Positions 54,234 to 63,236 of a stretch of DNA of 64,000 nt are shown piece after piece. The position numbers and the translations under genes are program-made. The DNA comes from Methylocella silvestris BL2 (GTDB lineage Bacteria > Pseudomonadota > Alphaproteobacteria > Rhizobiales > Beijerinckiaceae). Location of the stretch: assembly GCF_000021745.1 (NCBI RefSeq), contig NC_011666.1, positions 2,755,001 through 2,819,000 of the forward strand, written 5' to 3'. A model generated the notes under the pieces. It worked only from the letters and a program-made list of their open reading frames with translations, was not told where the DNA came from and did no database searches. Numbering within the stretch: the first letter of the stretch is position 1; each line of letters starts with the position of its first letter.

Positions 54234-54479
54234 TCAGTTATAGGTGCTCATGTCGTGCCCTTCGGCGCGCATCAACAGCTCGTTCAGATCTTCCATCGGC
54301 ACGATCGCCATCATCTGGCCGTTCATCTTGGCGAGCTTGATGGTGACGGATTTTCCGCTTTTCATTTTCATCGTGACTTCTTTTTCGAACTGAAGTCCCT
54401 CAAGACCGGCGGCGAAAGCCATCGGCGCAAAACTCATCGAGCAAGCCAGCGACAGAGCGATTAATCGATTGAGCTTCAT
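54234..54479 (-). CDS. Small exported protein, unknown function
   Basis: An 81-residue protein with a clear signal peptide (about 1-23, ending MAFA) and a short charged mature part: EKEVTMKMKSGKSVTIKLAKMNGQMMAIVPMEDL, rich in Met and Lys. No family is recognised. A strong GGGGAG site seven bases ahead of the ATG supports expression. It lies between the EamA transporter gene and pepF on the same strand, with 81 bp and 143 bp gaps. Methionine richness recalls periplasmic copper-binding proteins, but there is no firm motif. Confidence 0.65.
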   Translation of the reverse strand: MKLNRLIALSLACSMSFAPMAFAAGLEGLQFEKEVTMKMKSGKSVTIKLAKMNGQMMAIVPMEDLNELLMRAEGHDMSTYN

Positions 54480-54622
54480 GACCGTCTCCCCAAAAGCCGT
54501 CCGCAGCGCAGCCGGCGTCTGCGCAAGCCGCCGGCGACCGGCCGCCAGCGCAAAGGGTTAAACGCAGCAGCGGCCTCAAACGTTACGCGCGTCCCCCCAA
54601 TAAGGCTCGGCCGCCGCGGCGC

Positions 54623-56485
54623 TCACGCCTGCTCCTCCAGCGCTTCGAGCTCAGCGATCATCCCCTCGATCATGGAGAGGCCGATCTGCCAGAACGCCGG
54701 GTCGCGCGCGTCCAATCCGAACGGTTTTAGGAGCTCGCCATAAGGCTTCGAGCCGCCTGCCGACAGCAGGGCGAAATAGCGCTCGGCAAAACCCTCGCTC
54801 GCATTCTGATAGACGCCATAAAGCGAATTCACGAGGCAGTCGCCGAAGGCGTAGGCGTAAACATAAAAGGGCGAATGGATGAAGTGCGGGATGTAGGCCC
54901 AATAGGAGCGATAGTCGTCGGTGAATTCGATCGCCGGTCCGAGGCTTTCGCTCTGCTCCTCCATCCAGAAATCGCAGAGATTATCGGCCGTCAGCTCGCC
55001 CTTGCGGCGTTCGGTGTGGACCTTGCGCTCAAAGCTGTAGAAGGCGATCTGCCGCACCACCGTGTTCAGCATGTCTTCGACCTTGCCGGCCAGCATGGCG
55101 CGCCGTTCGGCCAGCGTCCCGGCCCGCGCCAGCAGCGCGCGGAAGGTCAGCATCTCGCCGAACACGGAAGCCGTTTCGGCGAGCGTCAGCGGCGTCGGGG
55201 CCATCAGCGCGCCATTATGGGCGGCGAGCACCTGATGCACGCCATGGCCGAGCTCATGGGCGAGCGTCATCACATCGCGCGGCTTGCCTTGATAGTTGAG
55301 CAGCACGAAGGGATGCGCCGAGGGCACGGTCGGATGCGCGAAGGCGCCGGGGCTCTTGCCGGGCCGCACCGGCGCGTCGATCCAGCGCTCGTCGAAGAAG
55401 CGCCGCGCGATGTCGGCCATCTTCGGCGAAAAATCGCCATAGGCGCCGAGCACGGCGTCGCGCGCGGCGTCCCATTTGTAGACGCGCGCGGGCGCGTCCG
55501 GCAGCGGCGCATTGCGGTCCCAGAATTTCAGCGCGGGCTTGCCGAACCATTTCGCTTTCAGCCGGTAGTAGCGATGCGACAGGCGCGGATAGGCGGCGCG
55601 AACCGCGCCAACCAGCGCGTCGACAACCTCGCGCTCCACCCGGTTCGAAAGGTGCCGCGAATCGGCGACGTCCTGAAAGCCGCGCCAGCGGTCGGAGATT
55701 TCCTTGTCCTTGGCCAGCGTGTTGGTGATCAGGGCGAACTGGCGCAGATTGTCCTTCAGCACCGAGCCGAGGATTTTCGCCGCCTTTTCCCGCGCCGCCT
55801 CGTTGGGATCCTGCAACAGATTGAGCACGGGCTCGATCGACAGCTCCTTGCCGTCGAGCGGAAAGCGCAGCGCGGTGATCGTCTCGTCGAACAGCCGGTT
55901 CCAGGCGGAATAGCTCGTGCTCGATTTCTCGTGGAACAGTTTTTCGAGCTCGTCGCTGAGCTGGTAGGGCTTTCCCTTGCGGACGTCCTCGATCCACGGG
56001 CGATAATGCGCGAGCGGTTCCTGGGCGAGGGCGGCGTCGAGCGCGCCGTCGTCGAGCCGATTCAGCTCCAGTTCGAAGAACAGGAGATCGGACGAGGCGT
56101 TGGTGATTTTTTCCTGCGCGTCGCCATAGAATTTCGCGCGGACGGGATCGGACGTGTCCCCCGCGTAGATGAGGCCGGCATAGGACATGATACGCCCCAA
56201 AAGCTCGTCGAGCGCCTCGTAATGTTTGACGGCCGCAGTGAGCGAAGCCCCGGACGAATCTGCGGCGAGCTCGGCGATGCGGCCCTTGAAAGCCTCAGCG
56301 AAGGCCTTGCACTCGGTTGCCGCTCTCGCAAGATCGCCGGCAAATTCGGGCGAATCCGGCGCCGGATAAAGGGCGGACAGATTCCACTCCGGCAGATCGC
56401 CAAGATCGACGGACGGATTTGCCGCGCTCTGGCGGGCCGCCGCCTCGGGGCCATGAAAAATGTCGGATCGGCCGGAAATGCGCAT
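54623..56485 (-). CDS. pepF: Oligoendopeptidase F (M3 family)
   Basis: A 620-residue M3B metallopeptidase. The zinc site is HELGHGVHQ in VMTLAHELGHGVHQVLAAHNG, followed by the third ligand Glu in LAETASVFGEML. The N-terminal helical domain (about 20-250) and the C-terminal SPFYVYAYAFGDCLVNSLYG segment are as in PepF. It cuts short oligopeptides in the cytoplasm. The ATG at 56485 gives the conserved beginning; the frame stays open 126 bp upstream without support. It stands alone. Confidence 0.92.
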   Translation of the reverse strand: MRISGRSDIFHGPEAAARQSAANPSVDLGDLPEWNLSALYPAPDSPEFAGDLARAATECKAFAEAFKGRIAELAADSSGASLTAAVKHYEALDELLGRIMSYAGLIYAGDTSDPVRAKFYGDAQEKITNASSDLLFFELELNRLDDGALDAALAQEPLAHYRPWIEDVRKGKPYQLSDELEKLFHEKSSTSYSAWNRLFDETITALRFPLDGKELSIEPVLNLLQDPNEAAREKAAKILGSVLKDNLRQFALITNTLAKDKEISDRWRGFQDVADSRHLSNRVEREVVDALVGAVRAAYPRLSHRYYRLKAKWFGKPALKFWDRNAPLPDAPARVYKWDAARDAVLGAYGDFSPKMADIARRFFDERWIDAPVRPGKSPGAFAHPTVPSAHPFVLLNYQGKPRDVMTLAHELGHGVHQVLAAHNGALMAPTPLTLAETASVFGEMLTFRALLARAGTLAERRAMLAGKVEDMLNTVVRQIAFYSFERKVHTERRKGELTADNLCDFWMEEQSESLGPAIEFTDDYRSYWAYIPHFIHSPFYVYAYAFGDCLVNSLYGVYQNASEGFAERYFALLSAGGSKPYGELLKPFGLDARDPAFWQIGLSMIEGMIAELEALEEQA

Positions 56486-56703
56486 GTCGGGATACCTCGA
56501 GGCGGGGACGAAACGCTTGCGCGCGTAAAACTCATATCGGAGCGCCGCCGCCGAGATCAACCGCGACGGCCTGGTCCGCCCTGTAACACGGCTGTCACGC
56601 GGCGGGGCCATAGCGGCGCTGCGCGGTTTTAGCCGGCGCCGGATTCGGCCGGCGTTCGGCGATCGGCCGGGCCCAAGCGAAACCGAACAAAACGGGGGAC
56701 TAA

Positions 56704-58251
56704 ATGCGATCCAGATTCAGGGCTTCGGCGTGCGGGCGCGCCGGGGCGGCTGCTTTGCGCCATATTGCCGCTTCATCCATTCTCGCCGTCCTCTGCGCCG
56801 GCGCGGCGAACGCCGGCGGCTCTGTCGATTTCAGCGGCGCCACCTACGTCAACAAGGGCCTCGTCGGCGTTGGCCGGGTTCCCTCCAACGCGCTGGACAA
56901 ATACAGCGAGACGCTCGGCGGCTTCGGCTCCGGCATGGCGCTCGATCTGCCCAGCTGGAAAAAGGACCGGCGCGGCTTTTACAGCGGACAGCTCTACATG
57001 CTGCCGGACCGCGGCTGGAACACGCAAGGCACGACCGACTTCCGCGGCCGGCTGCAACATTTCGAGATACGGCTGACGCCCTTTTATGGCGCGGCGACAG
57101 CGAGCCAGAATCAGCTCAGCCTCAATTACCGCTCGTCGACGCTGTTCCGCGGCGGCCTGACCACGGGCTTCGACGCGATCGGCGTGAAGCCGGCGGCGGG
57201 GCATTTCCCGGATCTGCCGGTCGGCCAGAACGGCAAACTCGCCATCGACGCCGAAGCGGTCGTGCGGCTGAACGACGGATCGTCCTGGATCAGCGACGAA
57301 TATGGCGCCTATGTCTATCATTTCGGCGCGAATGGCCGCCTCATCGACGCGCTCCGCCCGCCCGAAGCCTTCATCCCGAAGCGCAAGAATGCGGCCGGCG
57401 AGATTGTCGAGAATTTTTCAGCCAATAGCCCGCCGGTCGGCGTCACCTATAATCCGAGCCTCGGCAACCCGCTGATGGGGCGCCAGAACAATCAAGGCTT
57501 CGAAGGCCTTGCGATGAGCCCGGACCGCAAGACGCTGTTCGTGCTGCTGCAGAGCGCGCTCATCCAGGATCTCGATCCGAGCAAAATCAGCACGACGCGC
57601 CGCAACACCCGTCTGCTCGCCTATGATCTCAGCCGCGGCGCGCCGAAGCTGAAAGCCGAATATGTCGTGCAGCTGCCGCTCTATCAGGATCAGACGACAG
57701 CCAATCCGAAGCTTCTGACCGCGGCGCAGAGCGAGCTTTTCGCCCTGAACGATCACCAGTTTCTGGTTCTTGCGCGCGACAGCGGCGGCGGCTTTGCCGT
57801 CAGCAACCCGGGTTCGGTCTACCGCAGCGTCGATCTCATCGACATTTCCGGCGCGACGAATATCGCCGGCGGCCAATATGATGCGGCCGGCGGCTCAATC
57901 GCGCCGCTCGGCGTTCTCAGCGGCGCCATCACCCCGGTCGCCTATCAGAAATTCCTCGATATCAACGAGGCGGCCGAGCTCGCGAAATTCAACCTGCACA
58001 ACGGGCTGCCGAACGACGGCAACGATCTCTATGAGAAATGGGAAAGCATCGCCGTCGCTCCGGTCGGCGACGCCGCCGCGCCGAACGATTATTTCCTCTT
58101 CGTCGGCAGCGACAATGACTTCATCACCCAGAACGGCCGCATGGCCGGCGTCGCCTATCAGGACGCCTCGGGCTTCAACGTCGATACGCTGGTTCTCGTC
58201 TATCGCGTGACTTTGCCGACCTATGTCGCGCCGGGCCGGCCGCGGCGCTAA
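56704..58251 (+). CDS. Exported phytase-like (esterase-like) beta-propeller protein
   Basis: A 515-residue protein with a signal peptide (about 1-37, ending ANAGG). The rest fits the esterase-like activity of phytase family: GGFGSGMALDL, YMLPDRGWNTQG, DAEAVVRLNDGSSWISDEYGAYVYHF, NQGFEGLAMSPDRKTLFVLLQS, and YEKWESIAVAPVG. These are beta-propeller blades, with acidic residues for Ca. Such proteins may hydrolyse phosphate esters outside the cell. The ATG at 56704 gives the signal peptide. Together with the AcpA-like enzyme it suggests phosphate scavenging. A terminator follows. Confidence 0.85.
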   Translation: MRSRFRASACGRAGAAALRHIAASSILAVLCAGAANAGGSVDFSGATYVNKGLVGVGRVPSNALDKYSETLGGFGSGMALDLPSWKKDRRGFYSGQLYMLPDRGWNTQGTTDFRGRLQHFEIRLTPFYGAATASQNQLSLNYRSSTLFRGGLTTGFDAIGVKPAAGHFPDLPVGQNGKLAIDAEAVVRLNDGSSWISDEYGAYVYHFGANGRLIDALRPPEAFIPKRKNAAGEIVENFSANSPPVGVTYNPSLGNPLMGRQNNQGFEGLAMSPDRKTLFVLLQSALIQDLDPSKISTTRRNTRLLAYDLSRGAPKLKAEYVVQLPLYQDQTTANPKLLTAAQSELFALNDHQFLVLARDSGGGFAVSNPGSVYRSVDLIDISGATNIAGGQYDAAGGSIAPLGVLSGAITPVAYQKFLDINEAAELAKFNLHNGLPNDGNDLYEKWESIAVAPVGDAAAPNDYFLFVGSDNDFITQNGRMAGVAYQDASGFNVDTLVLVYRVTLPTYVAPGRPRR

Positions 58252-58265
58252 TAAACGCAAGATTC

Positions 58266-58287
58266 TGGCGCGCCATCGGGCGCGCCA
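58266..58287 (+). terminator. Terminator-like hairpin
   Basis: Perfect 9-bp stem TGGCGCGCC / GGCGCGCCA with an ATCG loop, 14 bp after the phytase-like stop. Only a short T-run (ATTTCCC) follows. Confidence 0.6.
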
Positions 58288-58314
58288 ATTTCCCGACAAC
58301 TCTTTCGCGCTTCG

Positions 58315-58330
58315 TTAACACCGCGTTTAC
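58315..58330 (+). promoter_or_regulatory. Near-consensus CtrA box upstream of the response regulator
   Basis: TTAA-CACCGCG-TTTAC has the correct 7-bp spacer and one mismatch to TTAA-N7-TTAAC. GANTC sites lie at 58343-58347 and 58402-58406. It is a candidate for cell-cycle control. Confidence 0.4.
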
Positions 58331-58437
58331 CGTAATCGGGGAGATTCATGCGCCAGGGGCGCGTTCGCCCCTTTTCAGCTGCGGACCGTTTCGGCGTTTT
58401 TGATTCGAGCGTCACGACGGCCCGCGCGCGAGGCCGC

Positions 58438-59964
58438 ATGTCCCCAAGAATTCTGATTGTCGACGACGATCCTCTCGAGCGCCAGCTGGCCGCCGAGATC
58501 ATTCGAAAATTCGGCTTTGCGACGGAAACCGCCGATAGCGGCGAGGCGGCGCTGGCGCGGCTGAAAAGCGCGGGCGCCGCGCCGGTCGATCTCCTGCTGC
58601 TCGATCTGGTGATGCCGGACCTCGACGGCCTTGGCGTCATCGCGCGCCTCAGGGCGCAGGCGTTTACGCCGCCGATCGTCGTGCAGACCACGGCCTCAGC
58701 GGTCGACGCGGCAGGCGCCGCGCTCGGCGCGGGAGCGCTCGATTTCGTCGTCAAGCCGGCGAGCCCCGAGCGGCTGAAGGCCGCGATCGGCAATGGCTTG
58801 CGCCTCGCCGCGCTGGAGGCTGAGCTGCGCCGCGCCGCCCGGCAGGCGTCCGGCCATTTCTCTTTTGCCGATTATTTTGGCGCGGGCGAAGAGATCGAGC
58901 GCGCGGTCCGCCTCGCCGAACGCGCCGCCAAGACCGCAATGCCGGTCCTGATCGAGGGCGAGGAAGGCGCCGGCAAGGAAACCATGGCGCGCGCGATCCA
59001 CGCCGCCTCCGACCGGCGCGGCCGGCCTTTCGTCACCTTGCGCTGCGCCGGCCTTGCGGCGGCGGATATGGAAACCCTGCTCTTCGGCGAAAGCGGCGCG
59101 GGGCCGGAGTCGCGGCGCCCCGGCAAAATCGCCGAGGCGCAGGGCGGCTCGCTCTATATCGCCGACATCTGCGAATTGTCGCAAAATCTCCAAGCCCGGC
59201 TGCTACGCCTCGTGCGCGACGGCGAGATCGATTTTTTGCGCGGGCCCCGTCCGGTCCGCGCCGATATCCGCCTCATCGCCTCGACGCGGCGCAATCTGAT
59301 CGAGCGCGTCAAGGCGCATCGCTTCCGCGAGGATCTTTACTACCGGCTGAACGTCTATCCGATTTTCGCGCCGCCGCTGCGCCGCCGCCGCGACGAGATC
59401 GAAGGGCTGGCCCGCGGCTTTTGCGCCCGCTTCGCCGCCGAGGCGGGGAAAATCCTGCGCGGTCCGAGCGCGGAGGCCGTCAGTCTGCTCTCCGCCTATG
59501 ACTGGCCGAAGAATATCCGGCAATTGGAGACCGCCATGTTCCGCGCCGTGGCTTTTGCCGAAGGCGCCGATCTGACGGTGATGGATTTTCCGCAGATCGC
59601 AGCGCAGGTCGGCGGATTCGATGTGCGGATCCCGCCGCTGCCGCTCGCAGCGCCCGAGCCGGCCGCGGCTCTTGCGCCGGAACGGCCGGCGGCGGAGATC
59701 CGCGACCCGAATGCGCTGGCGCTGATCGATCCGTCCGGCGACATGCGCCGTCTCGTCGAGCTTGAGGCCGAAGCGATCCGTTTCGCGCTCGGCCATTATC
59801 GCGGCCGCATGTCGAAAATGGCCAAGAAGCTCGGCATCGGCCGCTCGACGCTGTACCGGAAAATGAAGGAATATGGCTTCGCCGACGCGGCGCCGGAAGA
59901 GGCGGCGCCGGATCAGAGCGGGGATTTGCGGCAGGATCTGCAGCGAACGGACGCCGCTGCATGA
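58438..59964 (+). CDS. NtrC-like response regulator lacking the sigma-54 contact motif
   Basis: A 508-residue protein. The receiver domain (about 1-120) has Asp56 in LLLLDLVMPDLDG. The AAA+ domain (about 140-370) has Walker A EGEEGAGKETMARAIHAAS. Where activators carry GAFTGA it reads LFGESGAGPESRRPGKIAEA. The Walker B position reads GGSLYIADI in place of GGTLFLDEI. A Fis-type helix-turn-helix ends it (GRMSKMAKKLGIGRSTLYRKMKEYGF). Without GAFTGA it should not open sigma-54 promoters and may act on sigma-70 promoters, as some Rhizobiales and Rhodobacter NtrC-like proteins do. No partner kinase gene is adjacent. ATG 58438 gives the standard receiver start; an ATG at 58348 is possible. Confidence 0.85.
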   Translation: MSPRILIVDDDPLERQLAAEIIRKFGFATETADSGEAALARLKSAGAAPVDLLLLDLVMPDLDGLGVIARLRAQAFTPPIVVQTTASAVDAAGAALGAGALDFVVKPASPERLKAAIGNGLRLAALEAELRRAARQASGHFSFADYFGAGEEIERAVRLAERAAKTAMPVLIEGEEGAGKETMARAIHAASDRRGRPFVTLRCAGLAAADMETLLFGESGAGPESRRPGKIAEAQGGSLYIADICELSQNLQARLLRLVRDGEIDFLRGPRPVRADIRLIASTRRNLIERVKAHRFREDLYYRLNVYPIFAPPLRRRRDEIEGLARGFCARFAAEAGKILRGPSAEAVSLLSAYDWPKNIRQLETAMFRAVAFAEGADLTVMDFPQIAAQVGGFDVRIPPLPLAAPEPAAALAPERPAAEIRDPNALALIDPSGDMRRLVELEAEAIRFALGHYRGRMSKMAKKLGIGRSTLYRKMKEYGFADAAPEEAAPDQSGDLRQDLQRTDAAA

Positions 59965-60285
59965 ACGTGGCGCCGGCGCAACGAGGCGCGGAAATCACCG
60001 ATGAGCGGCCGGCGCACGGAGCCGCGCCAGCGCGCCGGCCATACGCTCAAGCCTTTGAGTCTAAATATGTTTATCCTTGGCCGGCGGGATTGCATTCGGC
60101 CGATGAACGCGTTGACGTCACGGAGGTTTGTAGCGAATCCGGCGCGCCATCGGAGCAAATGAGCGGCGAAAGCGGGTTTGAGCGGCGCCCGAACGCCCGC
60201 CGCACTGGCGGCGTGATTTTAGCGACCTATGTTTTCTATGGCTGGGATCAATCGTGCGATGAGCCGTGACGTTGCAAGGGTTTGT
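59965..60285 (+). other. Intergenic stretch before the L,D-transpeptidase gene
   Basis: About 320 bp. An open frame (59961-60269) overlaps the regulator stop as ATGA but has no ribosome site and an unremarkable, arginine-rich translation. The stretch 60055-60085 is A+T-rich and may hold the promoter of the next gene. Confidence 0.35.
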
Positions 60286-62175
60286 ATGAAAAGCGCCTCG
60301 GCGCAGGCGCTTTGCCTCGCGCTGCTTCTGGCGCTCGCCCCTGCCGGCGCGGTCAGAGCCGATCCCGCGAGCTCTGCGGCTCCGCAGGTTTCGCGGGCTG
60401 ACAAGAAGCTGTCGCCGCATCTTGCCGCTCTGTCCGATATAAAGAAAATCCCGCTGCCGCCGCTCCCGCCGGAGTCGCGGATTGGCGCGGCGCCCGCGAC
60501 CGCGCCGCAGCTTGCGCCGCAAGAGTCGCAGGCGGCGCTGCCCGAAGCCGCGGAATTTTCGGCGCAGGCTCCGACCGCGCCCATTCCGGCCGGCGCGCCG
60601 GAAGCAGCCCCAGCCGCCGCTCCTTCCGGCGCCGCCGATTCGCCGCTCGCGCCGAATGCCGCCGCGCCTGTCGGCGAGACCGGCGCCGCCATCCCGGACG
60701 CTGCCCCGCTGCCCCCGCTCAACGCCGCGATCAAGGCGGCGCTCGAGGCGCGCGGCGAGAAGGATCGTATCGACCGGGTCTCGGCTTCGCGCAGGCGCGA
60801 GCAGGACGCCGTCGCCGCCTTCTATGCGGCGCGCGATTTCGCGCCGCTTTGGTCGCATGAGGGAAATCCGATCGCCGAGGTCAGGCCGGCGTTGCAGCGG
60901 CTTCAACTTGCGGCCGAGGACGGGCTGTCGGTCAGGCCGCCGCGTTTTGCCGCGACCGGCTCCGACGAGGAGATCGCCGGCGCCGATATCGCGCTCAGCG
61001 CCGCGATCGTATCCTATGCGCGCCAAGCCTCAGGCGCTCGGGTCGATCCGCGCCAGATTTCGGCGCTGATCGGTTTGCGCCCGGAGGTCGCCGACCCGTC
61101 CGTTGCGCTGGCGACCGTCTCGACCGCCGGCCAGAACGCGGGAGCGGCGCTGCTCGCGTTCAATCCGCCGCAGCCGGCCTATCAGGCGCTCCGGGCAAAG
61201 CTCAACGAGACGCGGCGGGCGGCGGCGCCTGTCGCCCGCGCGGCGGCGATTCCGACGGGGCCGACCCTGAAAGTCGGGATGCGCGATCCACGCGTGCCGC
61301 TGATCCGCTCGCGGCTCAGCCTCGACGGGCGCGAGGGCGAGCCCGAAAATCTCGTCTATGACACGCAGGTCGCGAGCGCGGTCGCCGATTTCCAGAAGGC
61401 GAACGGCCTGCCCGGCTCCGGCCAGCTGAACGCGCGCACCATCGCCCTGCTCTCCGGCGGCGATCAATCCCGCGTCGAGGCCGAAATCCTCGCCAATATG
61501 GAGCGCTGGCGCTGGATGCCGCGCGACATGGGCGAGAGCCGAATCGAGGTCAATATCCCCGATTACGAGGTTTCCGTCATCGAAAACGGCGCCGTCATCT
61601 CGCAAAATCGCGTCGTCGTCGGCAAGGAGGACACGCCGACGCCGGTGTTCTCCAACACGATGCAGTTTCTGATCGTCAACCCGTATTGGACGGTGCCGCA
61701 GTCGATTATCCGCAAGGAAATGATGCCGAAGATCGCCGCCGATCCGAATTATCTGCATCGCATGGGCTATGAGGCGGTTTGGAAGAACGGCAAGCTCGGC
61801 GTGCGTCAACCGCCCGGCGAACGCAATGCGCTCGGGCGCATCAAATTCATGTTCCCCAATGATTACGCGGTCTATCTGCACGACACGCCGTCGCGCGCGC
61901 TGTTCGAGCAGCACAAGCGCGCCTTCAGCCACGGTTGCGTCAGGGTCGACGACCCATTCCGCTTCGCGCAGAGCGTGCTCGGCAAGGGCTGGAGCGAGGA
62001 ACGCGTGCAAAAGCTCATCGGCGGCAAGGAGCGCTATGTGCATTTGGCGAAGCCGCTGCCGATCCACCTCGAATATTTCACCGCCAAGGTCGACCCTTAC
62101 GGCCAGCTGCAATTGAGCGAAGACATCTATGGATTCTCCCGCAAGGTGAGGGCGGCGCTTGGGCTTGAGGGCTGA
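60286..62175 (+). CDS. L,D-transpeptidase (YcbB/LdtD type)
   Basis: A 629-residue exported protein. It has a signal peptide (about 1-26, ending AVRAD) and a long Ala/Pro-rich linker (about 60-160). An N-terminal scaffold (FYAARDFAPLWSHEGN) follows, with a peptidoglycan-binding domain (YDTQVASAVADFQKANGLPGSGQLNARTIALL) and the YkuD catalytic domain with NPYWTVPQSI and SHGCVRVDDP, in which Cys is the nucleophile. It makes 3-3 cross-links in peptidoglycan, important in polar-growing Rhizobiales. The Ala/Pro linker is longer than in E. coli LdtD and may span the periplasm. ATG 60286 has AAGGG ahead and gives the signal peptide; ATGs at 60229 and 60259 are weaker. Confidence 0.92.
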   Translation: MKSASAQALCLALLLALAPAGAVRADPASSAAPQVSRADKKLSPHLAALSDIKKIPLPPLPPESRIGAAPATAPQLAPQESQAALPEAAEFSAQAPTAPIPAGAPEAAPAAAPSGAADSPLAPNAAAPVGETGAAIPDAAPLPPLNAAIKAALEARGEKDRIDRVSASRRREQDAVAAFYAARDFAPLWSHEGNPIAEVRPALQRLQLAAEDGLSVRPPRFAATGSDEEIAGADIALSAAIVSYARQASGARVDPRQISALIGLRPEVADPSVALATVSTAGQNAGAALLAFNPPQPAYQALRAKLNETRRAAAPVARAAAIPTGPTLKVGMRDPRVPLIRSRLSLDGREGEPENLVYDTQVASAVADFQKANGLPGSGQLNARTIALLSGGDQSRVEAEILANMERWRWMPRDMGESRIEVNIPDYEVSVIENGAVISQNRVVVGKEDTPTPVFSNTMQFLIVNPYWTVPQSIIRKEMMPKIAADPNYLHRMGYEAVWKNGKLGVRQPPGERNALGRIKFMFPNDYAVYLHDTPSRALFEQHKRAFSHGCVRVDDPFRFAQSVLGKGWSEERVQKLIGGKERYVHLAKPLPIHLEYFTAKVDPYGQLQLSEDIYGFSRKVRAALGLEG

Positions 62176-62186
62176 TCCGGCGAAGG

Positions 62187-63044
62187 TCACTCGCTATTGG
62201 GGATGGCAAGGCGCATCAGGCGATCGACCAGGCGGTCGGGCGTCAGCGCGCGGGCGAGCGGCCCGAAGCGCGCGATCAAGCCGACGCTGTAGCGCGGGCG
62301 CGGATGCGGCGTCGTCGCCGCCTTGAAAATGATCTTTGCGACATGTTCGGCGCTCATGACGCCAAAGCCGCCCTTGGCGAGGAAGCCGTGCATGCGCCGG
62401 GCGAGGTTGCGTTTGAACGGCGCGTAGAGATCATCCCCTTCCAGTTCCGAGATTGATTTTAACAACCTCGCTTCGAATTGCGTCGCGATGGGCCCCGGCA
62501 GCACATTGACCACCTCGACGCCGAAGGGAGCGACTTCGGGGCGCAGCGCGTCGGCGAGCGCTTCAAGCGCGAATTTGCTGGCGTGATAGGCGCCGCCGCC
62601 CGCGACGCTGACGCGGCCGGCGACGGAACTGACATTGACGATCCGCCCCCCGCCGGCCCGCCTCATCCCGGGGAGGGCGAGCTGAGCCAGGCGCAGTCCG
62701 CCGAAGACATTTGTCTCGAATTGCCGTCGCAGGGCGTCCAGCGAAATATCCTCGAGCGGACCATACTGGCCATAGCCGGCGTTGTTCACGAGGACGCCGA
62801 TCGCGCCGAAATCCGCCTCCACCGCCTCGACCGCGGCGCGCCGCGCGTCGTCGTCGGTCACATCGAGCTGCAGCGTGCGGCAGCCGATGGCGCGAAGGTC
62901 CTCCATCGCGGAGAGCTGCCGCGCGGTCGCAAAGGTCTCGAAGCCGGCGCGCCGGAACAGGGCGGCGGCGGCGCGGCCGACCCCGCTTGAACAGCCGGTA
63001 ATCAGCACGGGGCCGCGGATCAAAAGAGGCGGGGAGCGGTTCAC
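62187..63044 (-). CDS. Short-chain dehydrogenase/reductase (SDR)
   Basis: A 285-residue classical SDR. The cofactor loop is TGCSSGVGRAAA, with LDVTDDDARRAAVEAVEA and NNAGYGQYGPLEDI after it. The catalytic Ser is in NVSSVAGRVS and the YxxxK pair in YHASKFALEAL. It should oxidise or reduce an unidentified alcohol, ketone or lipid. The GTG at 63044 has GAGGAGG eight bases ahead, better than any upstream ATG in the open frame to 63149. It is convergent with the L,D-transpeptidase gene. Confidence 0.88.
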   Translation of the reverse strand: MNRSPPLLIRGPVLITGCSSGVGRAAAALFRRAGFETFATARQLSAMEDLRAIGCRTLQLDVTDDDARRAAVEAVEADFGAIGVLVNNAGYGQYGPLEDISLDALRRQFETNVFGGLRLAQLALPGMRRAGGGRIVNVSSVAGRVSVAGGGAYHASKFALEALADALRPEVAPFGVEVVNVLPGPIATQFEARLLKSISELEGDDLYAPFKRNLARRMHGFLAKGGFGVMSAEHVAKIIFKAATTPHPRPRYSVGLIARFGPLARALTPDRLVDRLMRLAIPNSE

Positions 63045-63236
63045 TCTGTCGCGCCTCCTCAGCGCTCTGGGAAAGTCAAGGCGCCCGCTCACTCGCCTCG
63101 CGACCCTAACTTGACGCTCGCGGCCGTTTCCGGCACGAAACACCTTCAATGCCGGGCCCGCCAGGCTTTACCTTGGCTTCAGCCTTGCCGGGCGCAGGCC
63201 GCGGCAGACACGTCTCGGAGCTGAAAGACCTTTGCA

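Noticed and set aside
54875-56632. 585-codon plus-strand open frame across pepF
   Set aside because: Antisense shadow of pepF; arginine/glycine-rich translation with no recognisable domain.
59961-60269. 103-codon frame overlapping the NtrC-like regulator stop
   Set aside because: The ATGA overlap is attractive, but there is no ribosome site and the translation has no signal or domain.
63045-63236. Possible yybP-ykoY manganese riboswitch before terC
   Set aside because: None of the conserved loop sequences of that riboswitch could be found by eye.
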